64,000 nt of DNA from Curvularia sp. ZM96 (Eukaryota; Ascomycota; Dothideomycetes; Pleosporales; Pleosporaceae), in assembly GCA_022457065.1 (NCBI GenBank), contig JAJGBQ010000004.1, positions 1,178,001-1,242,000 of the forward strand. Reading direction: 5' to 3'. Below are positions 1 to 11,287 of this stretch, in pieces; position 1 is the first letter of the stretch, and the number at the start of each line of letters is the position of its first letter. Position numbers and translations under genes: made by a program. The notes beneath the pieces are model-generated. The model did not search any database and was not told the DNA's origin. It saw only the letters and a program-made list of their open reading frames with translations.

Positions 1-1197
1 GGATCCGGGCGGCTCGTTCGCATCTCTGCTTCTCCAGCTTCTTCGCTGTCGTCTGATCGAGTTCTCGGTGAGCATGGGACCATGTCGTAGCTTCCGTGTG
101 GACCTTTGGGGTGTCTTGCTTGTCTCGAGCTCGAGTTGTAAACTTCATGGCCGCAGACACACAGGACTGCAAGGAAGTAAAAGCACAGTTGGTACCAGCT
201 GGAGTAGGAACGACGTAGCGAAAGAGTAGTAAAGCAGCCGATGATGGCTGTCATGGCGAGCTGTGTGAATACATGGCGCACACGTTGGGGGCCTGCGTAG
301 TGGTGTGATAAATCATCGTCATCGGATAGCTCCAGAGAAAACAGTACTGATCCTCCCATCAAAAGCGCTGCTCCGGTTGAGAAGGCATTCAGCGCACGCA
401 ATAACCAGCTGTCCCTGCCCAATGGGTTTCTGTGCTCGTCAGGCCACCCACTGATTGCGCAAAATGCTGCAATGAGGACACCTGCCCCGACTAGCCAACT
501 TGCATCTGTGCTCTTGGCAGGCGCGCTCCCAGGATAATGTTTCCCGCTCAATTTTCTCAGTGCACTCACAAGACCAAGAGCGAGCATTGCCAAGATGGAT
601 GTGACCAGGCTTGGTACCATGAGCCGGTACTCCACAAATAGAATTCCAGCACAGGCCAACAGGAGTAGACCCAGGCGCAGTGCGTCCGTGGTGGAGCGAG
701 ACGTGTAGCCGAATACATGCAATACCAGGTCTTCAGCGAAGAAGGCAATTGTCTAGCTAAATCAGCATGATGCGCATTGCAGTGCGACCAGACAAACTTA
801 CCGTCATCATGCAAAGCAGGGGCAGGTTTGAGGTGTGTAATACTGCCTGGGTTATGCATAGCGCTGCTACTGCCAGTAGGCATTGCGAAGCTGCGGTTAA
901 GATGGTAGCTTGGAGTGGCCGTTTCCTCGGTTGCTCTTGCTCGCTGCGCGGTCGGCCATTCCGCCGGCATATATGTGAGATGAAAGCTAGAATGCCCGTG
1001 GCCGCAATCTGGCAACTATAGAGTTGCAACGGGTAGTGCAAGTTGATTTCGATGAGGAGCTGCCTGGTGGTCAAGAGAGAGGTCGTAGCACATAGCAGCC
1101 AGGCCAGCTGGCGGTGGTCCTGGATTCGATCGTACACGGTCCGGCATTGCAGCGAGTCGGTTTCGTAGATGCGTTGGCGGCCATTGACAGTGATCAT
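1..1197 (-). CDS. multi-pass membrane protein, 3' end cut by window edge
   Basis: Two exons: 1197..802 and 752..1. The intron (801..753, 49 nt) starts GTAAGT, ends CTAG and falls between codons; exon 2 stays open to position 1, so the C-terminus is missing. The start is the first in-frame ATG (1197). The protein has about seven or eight hydrophobic segments, for example around 'LLLLACAGILFVEYRL' and 'SILAMLALGLVSAL', then a charged tail beginning near 'SYDMVPCSPRTRSDDSEE'. The N-terminal part (a tryptophan-leucine-rich helix, then 'NLHYPLQLYSCQIAATG') resembles the first helices of drug/metabolite transporter (DMT) or triose-phosphate-type carriers, but I see no diagnostic motif, so the transporter assignment is a guess. 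The membrane topology and coding status are well supported; the function is not. Confidence 0.6.
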
Positions 1198-3005
1198 GGT
1201 GTTTTTGGTGCAAAGGACACTGAGAGGCGGAAGAAGGAAAGACGCTGAAGCAAGGCGTCCACTGGCATACGCGAGGCCCACGTGGATCAGCGCATGCGCC
1301 TGGTACACCCGAGTCGTGGTGTTTGCATCCAACAAATCCAAACGTTGCCTACTATAACTGGTAGGGTTGGATTGCGGGGGTTTTCCGGGTGGAAAGAGTA
1401 GGGCAACCGTCGAGTATAAAGGCCTCGAGGTGGCCGGATGAGGCTCCGCCAGCGTAGGCGTGCTACCATTTTCAGAGCAGGGTCTTCCCACCGACCGCAA
1501 AGGGGGGACCCAGGTCTAGACCAAAACGGTACGCGTGCTGCGCATCAACCCCAACGCCCGCCAATTAGAACTAGCAGTGTGCTATAAAATATGGGGTCTT
1601 GGGGGATTGCGTGTTTAATAGTTGGGTAAGAGGGCTTTTCGGTGACCGAACAAAGTGGCGGAGTCGACATGATAGCGACACTGGTGGTCAACGTGAACGG
1701 TGTGATGATCTCCCTGTGGCACAGTTGCAATTTTGCTGGCGGCGCAGCACTCCCCTCTCTTGCTGGTTGATTTGCAGACCATTGGTTTTTCCGTTTGAGC
1801 CTTATGGGACAAGACTTTTACCAGCAGCTTGGGTGCTCACGTGCTTCTCTCTCCACGACATTGTCGCACGCGCAAAATCAGGCACAGTCAGAATCGACAC
1901 GGCTGCTACGCAAAGCCCTCCACTTGGCCGCTTGGCTACTCGAGTAATAATATTAGACAATAGCTCCGACTAGAGGCCGCAGATGCGAAAATCGACTTTT
2001 ATTGTAAAGTGGTGGCACGCCTGGCGAAGGCAAAAGAGTAAAAGCGCGCAAAAACAACACCAGTCTCAGGAAGAGGGGAAAAAGCAACGCGCGCGAGTTA
2101 CCTTTTTACCAAGCCACATGCGACACATGAGCAGTGGTTACATACTCCGTAAACCTCGACTAGCGCAAGATGAGCGCCTTGTACGGCCCAGGAACAAGGT
2201 TTCTCAGCACTCCCAAAATCGCAGGAATGCCGCACCAATGCAAATGCCAGAGGCTCGATATAAGAGCCGGGGAGACGATAATATTACCTAACGCTTGCGA
2301 GCTGAGAAACGCCAACCAGCCACGAACGAGGGGCGGAGGGCATGGGTAGACGGGGGAGCATGGGCGAGGGGGAAGGGAAGGGAAGGGAAGGGAAGGGAAA
2401 GGCGCTTCGGCCCCAGATCACCCACATCCCAGTGCCAAGACGGGTGGCTGTACCCGGCTCGCTATCTGAGAGCCCACCCATCCACAATCTAGATCTCAGC
2501 TGGATCGCTATGGAACAGCTACCAAACCTGCTTTGTTATGTTCTTTCATGATTCTTGAATCAGGTCGTTGCGCCTGGAGGCGGGACGTAGTGTGGACACC
2601 CCCAGAAAGCCAAGGTCCAGACTACTGTAGCATCGGCTTTCGTGCTTTGAGAGGTAGGCGCAATGAAACCCCTGGGGCAAGGGCGCGAATCCTATTAACA
2701 TGATGCAGGCCACGTCAAGGTGGCATTGGAAGCAAGCACGTGAGCTGCACAACATACGACTGAAGCATGCGACGGAAAACGGGCATGCATTGCGGCTTCA
2801 TGCAGCCTTGCGATCTAGCCTCGCGCAAACATGTCAAAGTCCAGCCCTGGAAAGCGGGCCTGCGTGGAGCACGCCTCGCACTGAAGGATTCACAATCTTA
2901 TCAGCACCTTGCAAATGTTGCCCGAGCTTCATGTGCATATCGTATCATTTTACATTAGGATTATGTTGGAATATGTTGTAGTCTATTTGCATGGTCATAA
3001 CGTCT
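1198..3005. other. intergenic, no supported gene
   Basis: Open frames here are short and of low-complexity or basic composition. The only structure I see is the GGGAA purine repeat at 2368..2402. TATAAA-like words on the plus strand near 1414 and 1582 do not lead into a convincing plus-strand gene. Confidence 0.5.
2368..2402 (+). repeat. GGGAA microsatellite
   Basis: About six imperfect tandem GGGAA units form a pure purine strand. It lies in intergenic DNA with no gene assignment. Confidence 0.8.
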
Positions 3006-4772
3006 CTAGTTGCCGGCGAATACGCTCTGGACCACAGGGTACGCAGGCAGGTATGGCTTGTATACCTTCTGGCACTTGGCGTTGAAGTCGGCAGTGTTAC
3101 CGACCTCAACGACAAGCTCGTTTCCTGGAACTCCGAGCTTTCCAACGGCACCGCTCTCAGGAGTAGCCTTGGCCCATCCAGGTCCGGCTTTGGGGTTCTT
3201 GATGAAGTTGACAAACCAGTCGTTCTGGAAGTCGGCCAGCGCCTGCTCCTCCGCAGTGACGCCCTGAGCTCCAGCGAACGCATCGTTGCCACCGAAGAAG
3301 AAAGGGATCTCTCCACCGTGGGTGGGCGCGGCTACAGGGAGAGGGACAATGTTGGTGTAGTCGGCCATGAAGCGGTAGATCCAGGTATCCTGCTTCTGGC
3401 TGCGGACATCAACAAGATAGTCAACAGGGCAGAAAAAGCGGGCGTCGCCGTACTGAGCACCACTCATGGCAGAGACAGTGTCGAAGTCGGCAGCGTTGTA
3501 GGCGCCCAAAAGGACGTCGTCTGGAATCTGAGCAACATCGGCGTTAAACGAGTTGATCCACTTTGTGAAGTTTGTGTTCTCGTTGCCGTAAACTAGACCG
3601 AACACAGAACCCTCCTTGTCCGAATTGCCGGTCAGGAGAGGGACGTGAGACGCGTACTTGCCAGCCGCAAAGCGGGCCTCGTAGTTCTGATAGCGGGTGA
3701 TTTCATCCACTACAGGGGTGAAGTAGGTGTTGAGGGTCGCGTTGAAAGCTGAGGTCTGGAAAGCGTACATGTCAACCTTGCGGAGACAGTCGAGCTGACC
3801 CGCACCGACGGGGCAGTTGACTTCCTTGGCAACAAGATCAAGAGCTTCGTTAGTGGGCGCTACAGCTGGACCCGACTTAGCGTTGGCGGCCATTTGAACC
3901 GCACCCGCAAGCCAGGTATCAGGGTGGTTCCACAGATAGTGGTCGACCTGGACAGAGCCAGAGGAATGACCTCCAAAAACAACGTGGTCAGGGTTGCCGC
4001 CAAACTGGCCAATGTTGTCACGGACCCATTGCAAGGCCTTATCTACGTCGAGGATGCCGAAGTTTTGCGACTGCTTGCCGTTTGCAAGCTCGGCCGAGTT
4101 GGGGTACGCCCACAGACTTTCACGAGTGTTGAAGGTGACAAAGATGACACCCTTGTTGGCAAAGTTTGTGCCAACGAGTCCAGGGTTGCTATTGGATCCT
4201 GTCACCATGGCACCACCGTACATGTAAACAAAGACGGGGAGGCCGGCGCTGCCATCTGCTGTGCTGGGACCTGCTGGAGGCTTGTTAGGTCCATGATCAC
4301 AAACGCAAGGAGGCGGTGGAGGCGAACGTTTGGACAGTGCCTGGGGCGAAGGCACCCAGATGTTCAGGTTCAGGCAATCCTCTCCTTGCTGCGACCATCC
4401 CGCGGTAGAGATTGCCTGCGGACATGTTGGCCCGTACTTTGTGGCATCGAGCACCTCGCCCTTGAGCAGCCTCTTAGGATCCTGAGGGGCCTTCCATCTG
4501 CAAGACAGAGTCAGTTATCAAGCCCGCTCGCTATAGACACGTGATGGGTTAGACACCTACCGGTTCTGTCCTCCGGTTGTTGCCGCAAACGGGATTCCAA
4601 GGAACACGGAATTTCCATTCGAATCAGTGAAACCTTTTACGCTCCCGTCATACAGTGGCGCTAATCCTCCCGTGGCAGGCACCTTGCCGGGCGGAGGAGG
4701 CAGCGGGCTAGCGCCAATGACGGAGGCTTGTCCGAGGACGCCAACTAGCGAAAGGCTCTGAAGGACCCTCAT
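3006..4772 (-). CDS. secreted type B carboxylesterase/lipase
   Basis: Exons 4772..4561 and 4497..3006; the intron (4560..4498, 63 nt) begins GTAGGT, ends TGCAG and joins QNR to WKAPQ. The product is 567 aa, normal for the family. Residues 1-20 form a hydrophobic signal peptide (MRVLQSLSLVGVLGQASVIG). The type B signature EDCLNLNIW lies near residue 110. The likely catalytic triad is Ser249 in G-H-S-S-G, Glu366 in NSDKEGSVFG and His464 in PTHGGEIPF. The family hydrolyses esters of lipids, xenobiotics or secondary metabolites outside the cell. Two oddities: the oxyanion-hole motif, usually HGGG, is YGGA here, and a Pro-rich insert (residues about 128-150, with a C-V-C pair) interrupts the N-terminal part. 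The substrate cannot be inferred. Confidence 0.92.
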
Positions 4773-5854
4773 GATGCAATGCAAGGCGCAGGGAAGCAGG
4801 CTGAAAGATAGTGATAGGGTTTGGTGGAGGGTGCAGATCTGGTTTGGGCTTCCACATGGCTATATAGGACACCAGTCTGGCGGGACCAGGGCGCTGGAGC
4901 ACAAATTCTTACCGCCAATCCTAGGGGACTACCGTGTGCCTGTCCAAAGTGCCGAAGTCATGCCAGGCAATAGTGCCATGGATCCGTTCTCGAAGAAAGG
5001 TCTTTTCATCTCCGTTGATGCAGGTCGGAAGTGGGCCCAGGGCATCGGCTGCGAGTCGCGTTCCGAAGTCCCGGCGCGCCGCTTAGCAAAGCCACCCAAT
5101 CGCAGGCGCTTGTCGGCATCTATGATCGCCACGTTTTCGATCGGCCGACGCTCCTGAACAGCTTCCCAAGTCCGCACCTAGTCGACACCATATTCGGTCC
5201 CTTGCCGGCCCATCGCCACAACCACAACGCTTGCAACCCTGCCGTGTCACTCGTCCGCCGCCGACTGACTGGAGTGCCTTTAGCACCTCAACTACCTCTA
5301 GCCCGCCGGCGCCGTCAAGCAAGTGCCCGCTCAGGACATGCACCGCCCTGAAAAAATGACAGCATCTTTGCCGACGCCTGTGCCATTTCGTGCGAACGGG
5401 TCAAGCGCCACACGAGCTGGGATGAGCGAACTCGAGGAGATGCCTGACTATGGGTGTTCCTAGTCCATTATCTGGGCCCGCATAAAGATTTCGGCTACTA
5501 GCTGGTCGCCTGATTGGTTTCGTATACGAATCGTCGACATGTGAACCCTCGCGCTTGCGGCAATCGAGTTAGAAGTCGCAAAAGCTGGCCCTGCATCATC
5601 TGCTCAGGGAATATCTGATACCTCTATCAATCGAGGGGGTTCGTTGTAGAGGTACCCTTATAGATCGGCACTGTTCATGCCTGAACAAACTGACCATCCC
5701 CGCTCTTCAACACCATCCACCCTCGTCCGCCGCACTGTTGTATTCGCGTCACCTCAATCAACATCAAAAGAGGGACCTGCACTGTGGACCGCCTTTGTTT
5801 GACCATCACAACACTTCACCGGTCCACGTCGGTGCGCGCACACAGAGACAGACT
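4773..5854. other. divergent promoter region
   Basis: This 1.1-kb gap separates the minus-strand esterase from the plus-strand rhodopsin-fold gene. Apart from the esterase TATA box I see no genes; open frames lack domain-like sequence. Confidence 0.5.
4861..4866 (-). promoter_or_regulatory. TATA box of the esterase gene
   Basis: TATATA lies 89 bp upstream of the ATG at 4772, at a usual distance for a fungal TATA promoter. Confidence 0.5.
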
Positions 5855-7186
5855 ATGGCGGCCAGTGGAGATGGACAGGTGGTAAGTCATCTCGCCCTTT
5901 TCCCTCCTCTTGTTACCCGTTAACAACCCATCCGGTAGGTATCGTGGTACATTTGTACCGTAGCCACCGTTCCTTTCGTCGCTCTGCGCATGTGGACGCG
6001 ATGGAGGAGGGTCGGCAAGCTGTTCATTGACGACTACCTCGTGGTGCTGTCGTTGTTGTGTCTCATTGGCGACCTCGCCATCCAGCAACACATGTGGAAC
6101 CTAGGACTTGGTAACATGGCGACGATAACGCCAGAGAATTTCAAGGGCATCATGCAGATGATTATCCCTGGCTCCACCCTCTATGTTACCTCTCTCTGGG
6201 CCATCAAGTTCGCCCTCGTCTTCTTTTACAAGAGTCTTGCTGCGCCCGGATCGCGACTCGTTACCTTGTACAACGTTGCCCTGGGAGGCCTGACGGTCAC
6301 CTACCTTATCATCTTCTTCGATATCATGTTCCAGTGTTACCCGCACGATAAGCGATGGTCGAATAATCCAAACTGTGCGCACCCAACACCTTCTCTTTCC
6401 CCACATATACCGCTTACGGAGTGGATCGACTGACCCTGTTGCAGATCAGTGTAGCCCACGCGCTGCAGAGATCAACTACTGGATTACCATTTTCTGTAAG
6501 TCATGACTCTCCCCTGCCTCCCATGGCTCTTGCTTTTTTTTTCGTGACAAGGCTGATGATTTGCATCGCAGTCAACATATTCACCGATGTGATCATCATT
6601 GCGCTTCCCATCACCATGGTGTCGCGTCTTCAGATGAAACTCAAGGACAAGATTGGTGTTGCTGGCATCTTTGGCCTGGGTTTCCTGGTTGTCATCGCTA
6701 GCTGTAAGATTCTGAACTTTGTCAGCGTGTCAACGTGCGCTAACAGCTGTCAAAGGCATTCGAGCCTACTACTCCAAACGCAACGAAACCATGCTAACAT
6801 GCACGGTCTCGATGATCGAAACGGCCATCGCCATCATCGCGACGTGCCTTCCTGCGCTGCGTTCCATGATCCTTGGTTCAAACACGACTAAAGGCAGCTC
6901 GCAAAGCTACGGTCGACATTACGAGCTCTCGTCCGCGCGACGCAAAGCCAGCGAGAACCGGCTCAACACACCAGGCAACACGCGCCAGACATCCAGCACC
7001 GGCGGCCTGCAATCACACCGTCGGGCCAACGGTTCCGAAGACTCGCTCTTCTCCAACGAAAGCCTATCTGCAGCCGAGACAGGGACTGCCGGCAAAGGCA
7101 TCACCGTGAATACGCAGATCCAAACCACGTTCGAGTCGGGGAGACGTGATAGCACGAGCCCGAATGTTAAGAGTCCTTTTGCTTGA
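5855..7186 (+). CDS. fungal rhodopsin-fold (Pth11/SAT4-like) seven-helix membrane protein
   Basis: Five exons: 5855..5881, 5939..6374, 6445..6495, 6572..6703 and 6756..7186, giving 358 aa with a continuous frame. The N-terminus is only nine residues before helix 1 (VSWYICTVATVPFVALR). Family landmarks follow: an R-W-R-R and acidic pair (LFIDDYLVVLSLL), the FFYKSL loop after helix 3, and the stretch joined over the third and fourth introns (AAEINYWITIF / FNIFTDVIIIALPI), which is the most conserved part of the family. The Ser/Thr-rich tail of about 100 residues is cytoplasmic by analogy. Such proteins are plasma-membrane sensors or orphan GPCR-like proteins, greatly expanded in plant-associated fungi; there is no retinal-binding lysine signature I can point to. 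The exon 2 donor (GTGCGC) is weak, so that junction is the least certain. Confidence 0.85.
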
Positions 7187-8483
7187 GATGCCTGCACCGC
7201 TTTCCGTATTGGATCATGGTCAAAAAGTTAGTCATGTTGACGTTCAAAGGAAAAGTTTTTAATGAAAGACTTGAAGAAGTATTATTGTCCTGTTGTGAGG
7301 GAGTCCACGAAGCCAGGCGGGGCCTGATCTTCTTATATGTGCGACAGACGGGGCCAAGGCGATGCTTATTTATATGACGTTACATACCCATCCATGAACA
7401 ACTTAATACTCCACACTAATAAAAAATGGGGAAATGAAGAAAAAGAAACAAAAAGGGTGATATGCGCTGCCGTGATGAGCCTACCCCATGCATGCGCGGA
7501 GAGAAAGAGGAAAGCGAGTACGCCTCCGCGGCCCCCGCCCATCCTCTCGGTGCTTCTCCCCGAAGTGCCGCCTCGTTCCCTCACCGATCACACAACACAT
7601 CATCCAGCGCACTGGGAAGGATCCGGGTAAATACTGCAAGGAATCAAAAACAAAATAGACAAAAAAGCCACAGCATCCTTATGCTCTACAAACGCCGAAG
7701 TTAAAATTCCTAACGGGCCTGCAAGCGAGCCGTCTTTTTTTGGTGTTACCGCTATACCGCCAAGTCACGCAAATCTTACGTAGGACTGCGGTACTCTTCT
7801 CCGCGACCTCACTTCGTCATACACACATATGCTGGATGTGGCTGCCGGGTGTTGTTGCAGTCTCCTCGTATCGGGTGACTAAGAAGACACACTGACACAT
7901 ATAACAAGCGCGGCGACACTGATTAATGCGTGTGCGGCCGTGAGAAACACCGAGCGAAGGATTTGGGCCTGATCGGTGTCCCCATCCCTGGCTAATGTAA
8001 CATATAGAGGTGGGCTCTGTATTGTTTTGGCTTCTCTCGAGAGAAGGAGTGCCGAACGGGGAGTGAGATAAGGAGCTCGGGGCAATGGACTGGGTGGGTT
8101 CCGGTGGAGGGGTGAGTGGGATGCAGTGGGACGAAGTGGCTGTTTGGTTAGGAAGAGAAGGAGAAAGAGGAAAGGCATGAGATGCGGTGGAAAAGAAAAG
8201 AAAAAGAGAATGATGAGAGAAGTCTACATGAGAGGGAGAAGGCAAGGTAAGTGACATTTCATGTATACAGACTCTTTGAACAATCACAACATCGCACCGA
8301 ATGATAAAAAGAAGTGTTCTCTCAGCCGCACCGAGACGCCTCAGCACACCCCAAACGCCCAGATAATGCGTCATCCAACTTCTCGTATGCAACCCCCACG
8401 CCCGTCAGGTACGTACGTGACAAAAGGCCCGATATCGATTAAACGGTTATTATAGCCTGCCTGACACTGTCTCATGCTCGTGC
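7187..8483. other. intergenic, tail-to-tail
   Basis: Between two convergent genes. The long minus-strand open frame at 7817..8392 is Ser/Pro/Leu low complexity without domain features, and I do not call it. Nothing else is seen. Confidence 0.5.
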
Positions 8484-10256
8484 TCAGACCTCCAGCCCTC
8501 CAACCATGTAGAATAGTAGATAGGCCTCGGCAGCGAGGACCTCTGCCTCGCTCACAAGCACCACTTTGCTGTCGTCAAACATGAACCAGTCGCTGCCTTC
8601 TCGGCTGTAGCTGATGTAGTGGCCAGAGTCCATTTTGCCCTTGTGCACGATTACACTGCTTAGCTCGTACACGAGGGCATTGGTTGGACTGTTGATGTTG
8701 TAGTTTGTCGGCGGAGCGCCCGACGTCTTGGCTGCGCGCAGGGCGGCCTTGTGGGCGGCGGTGTAAGGGTAGATGTCTAGTTTGACAGGGAAACGGACGG
8801 GCGTTTCGATCTTGGAAGAAGTGGATTTGGTGTGTTCAAAGCGCTGAGTTGAGATGTCAGTATTGAGCGAGGGGCTTGAAGGATTGGAAATAGTGTGACA
8901 TACCTTGAGGTGTATGGATAAGACTGGTGGCAGTCTCTTGATACTGAGTTGCTTGGTCGCGTTTTGCGGACTGTCGCAATTCCGACATGTGTATTCTGCT
9001 GAGCCGAGCTTCTCCTTTGCGGTAAAGCGCTCAAGACAGTCTCTCAGATCCAAAGGCGCATCTTCTCCTTTTTCAGCATTCAACTTTCGCTTCTTGCTCT
9101 GAATCCGGACGTCGAGACTGAGATCCATGTACGGGTCTTGTGCTGTAGTGACGTTGCGGCAACTGTCACATGTCACGGTACTTGATAGCTTCCCACAGAA
9201 AGTCTGGTGTATGATACATTTGCAGTCCTCTGAGTCGTCTGTTGATCCACCGTTGGCGAGATGCAGTGTGTTCAGTATGAACTGCATGTACTCATGCGCA
9301 TCTTGCTGTTGGTATCCCGCTAGAGCCTCTCCCGCCAGCCAGCTTCCCATGAGCATGCTGACAGCGCCAAAGCCCTCCGTCTTCTCGGCCGAATGAAACT
9401 CGACAAACATCTCGTCAAGCGCACAGCTCACGCACGACTCCCGTTCACAGTCCGTCTGTTTATGGCCTTCGGAAAGGTAGAAATTGCGTATGAATGGGTT
9501 GTGGACAAGTGTCTGGAGGATGACACTCATAAAGCAAGTCTGGCCCATGTTGTAGAGACCACGCAGGCCTATGGCTCGGCAGGGAAGAAAGGTCGAATTG
9601 CTGATGACGAGTTTGTGGTCTTCGGTTGTGGTCGTGTCTTCAAACTTTCGCTTCTTGCCTGTTGCCGTCAGCCAACTGCCATTGCCCTAGGCCATGGCAA
9701 GGTAATGTGCGGCGTACCCTTTTGTAGTCTCAATATCTCCAGCGCTTCGTCGTAGATAAAGTCCTGACAGTTCCCGCAGTAAATATTGCCGTCGCGCGAT
9801 TCCACAGCTGCTGCGCGTTAGCCTTTGCTCACCCCGCCCATGGTGTGGATGCACCCACAAAAGCAGTGCGACTTGGTCTCAAAGTGCTGGTCGCGATCGG
9901 CCTCGGTCATGATGCTAGGGCATTGCAGACACAAGAACAGTGGTCGGAGGGAGACGACGTTCTGGGCCTCGGCCGTCGCATTGTACGTCTGCGCTATTAT
10001 GCTCGGTTTCTCGTGGATGTTCTGGAGGATGGCTCGGTAGTGCTGCAGCGTCTGCTTGCGCGCGTTGTCAAACATCTCGCCCATGTGCTCTGCCATGCTG
10101 TTAGCGATGCCCACGTCTTTGGATAATAACGCTCTTACCACAGCCGTACTCGATGTGCGCCATCTGGCTGCTGGGTACAATGTTTCCCTTCGCATTCTTG
10201 ACAATCTTGGGCGACGCCAGCGCCGACGCCTTCGGGGCAACTGCTATTGTGTCCAT
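8484..10256 (-). CDS. UBP8: ubiquitin carboxyl-terminal hydrolase, SAGA deubiquitinase Ubp8
   Basis: Five exons: 10256..10139, 10089..9859, 9807..9718, 9658..8904 and 8843..8484, giving 517 aa. Introns are 49, 51, 59 and 60 nt, most with CTAAC or CTGAC branch sites. The N-terminal zinc-finger UBP domain runs from about residue 37 (EYGCEH) through the CLQC pair to IYCGNCQDF. The peptidase C19 domain follows with catalytic Cys188 (YNMGQTCF), His473 (MDSGHYISY) and Asp488/489 (MFDDSK), plus the structural zinc pairs CDSC and CRNC. Ubp8/USP22 removes ubiquitin from histone H2B as part of the SAGA deubiquitination module with Sgf11, Sus1 and Sgf73; none of these partners is in the window. The last intron is in frame without a stop, so retention would insert 20 residues. 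Confidence 0.93.
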
Positions 10257-11287
10257 GGTGCCGACGGGGAACGGGGGTGTAATCGATCGTGTGCGCCTCT
10301 ACATGCTGTGGGGGAGCGTAAGCATCCGAGGTATTCACCAGCGACCGAAGCGCAAGTTGTGGGTGAATCTCGCCTTCGCGATGCGCAACGTCAGAGGGGA
10401 GTCGTTCTGGGGTTGCGGCAGTGGACGTGCATGTCCCAGTCGCGCTGAGCAGATGCGCCGCTAGCGGATCTCCCGCTTCCTAGTGCCGAAGCGCGCACTC
10501 ACCAACGCTGCTGGATTCTACAGTAAGTCCGTTAGTTTGGATACTTACGACGATGTTCTTGCTTGTAGCATGAGGTCGCTATAGCCTGGGTGCTGTTGTG
10601 TATGATTTAGGACTGCGAATAACTCTCTGCGGCTGCGCTTTGTCAACTTAATTACTTGGTCGGACGCAAACAATCCTCATTTTACAATTCATTTACTAGC
10701 TCATTGGGGTCTGAGATACACATTGCTATAGACACCAAAAAGTTGAGAATTATCTTTATACTCCATTACATGACATTCAATTCCGTTCTAGTGATTTTGC
10801 TAGAGAATTGGTTGTGGTTATCCAGCTATTTAAGTTGACAGAGAGGATTAGAAGAAATCTGTGCAAGTTTGTTCTCGTATACACATCCGAAATAGCAAAG
10901 CCTCTAATTTGTCCTTGCGAATGTTTCGATGTTACCGCATCCAAGCACAGTAGTCTCATAGCTGCGCCATCCACGCGCCTTGTGTTGGCGTTTTTAAGAC
11001 GAATCAGCAGAAGCTTGCCAACGGCCAGTGCATGACTCGTATAGCCTACATGCAAGGTACCTCGGCCACTCCTCCCCTCCACCTCTCTACCCCTGCTTCC
11101 GAAACTTCCAGCAAGAAGATCACAGCCATTAGAAGTCCCATCGCCTTCACCATGAAGTACCCCGCATTGCTGTACCATCACATACACATGACTTTGTCAA
11201 CCACACTGAACGTTTTTATATTGCCTTACTTCGGAAGCTAGAGCACATCAGATTTGTTTGCGGGAGAAAAACTCAAATTTATCAAAA
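10257..11287. other. divergent promoter region
   Basis: The gap between UBP8 and the MDR gene. The open frame at 10777..11187 on the minus strand has no recognisable features. A 29-base word at 10425..10453 recurs with four changes at 18045..18073, possibly a repeat remnant. Confidence 0.45.

Noticed and set aside
1414..1420. TATAAAG as promoter of the left-edge membrane protein
   Set aside because: It is oriented on the plus strand whereas the gene is on the minus strand.
1983..2291. 102-codon plus-strand open frame rich in Lys, Arg and Gln
   Set aside because: No domain, no splice support, no promoter evidence; basic composition looks random.
4773..4784. Longer start for the esterase
   Set aside because: The extension begins with TTG, not ATG; the first ATG at 4772 opens directly into the signal peptide.
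7817..8392. 191-codon minus-strand open frame
   Set aside because: Composition is Ser/Pro/Leu/Phe low complexity from pyrimidine-rich DNA, no domain and no ATG context; lies between two convergent genes.
9687..9717. 31-nt intron in UBP8 ending at CCTAG
   Set aside because: It puts the downstream exon out of frame; extending to CAACAG (59 nt, CTGAC branch site) restores LQKGKKRKFEDT.
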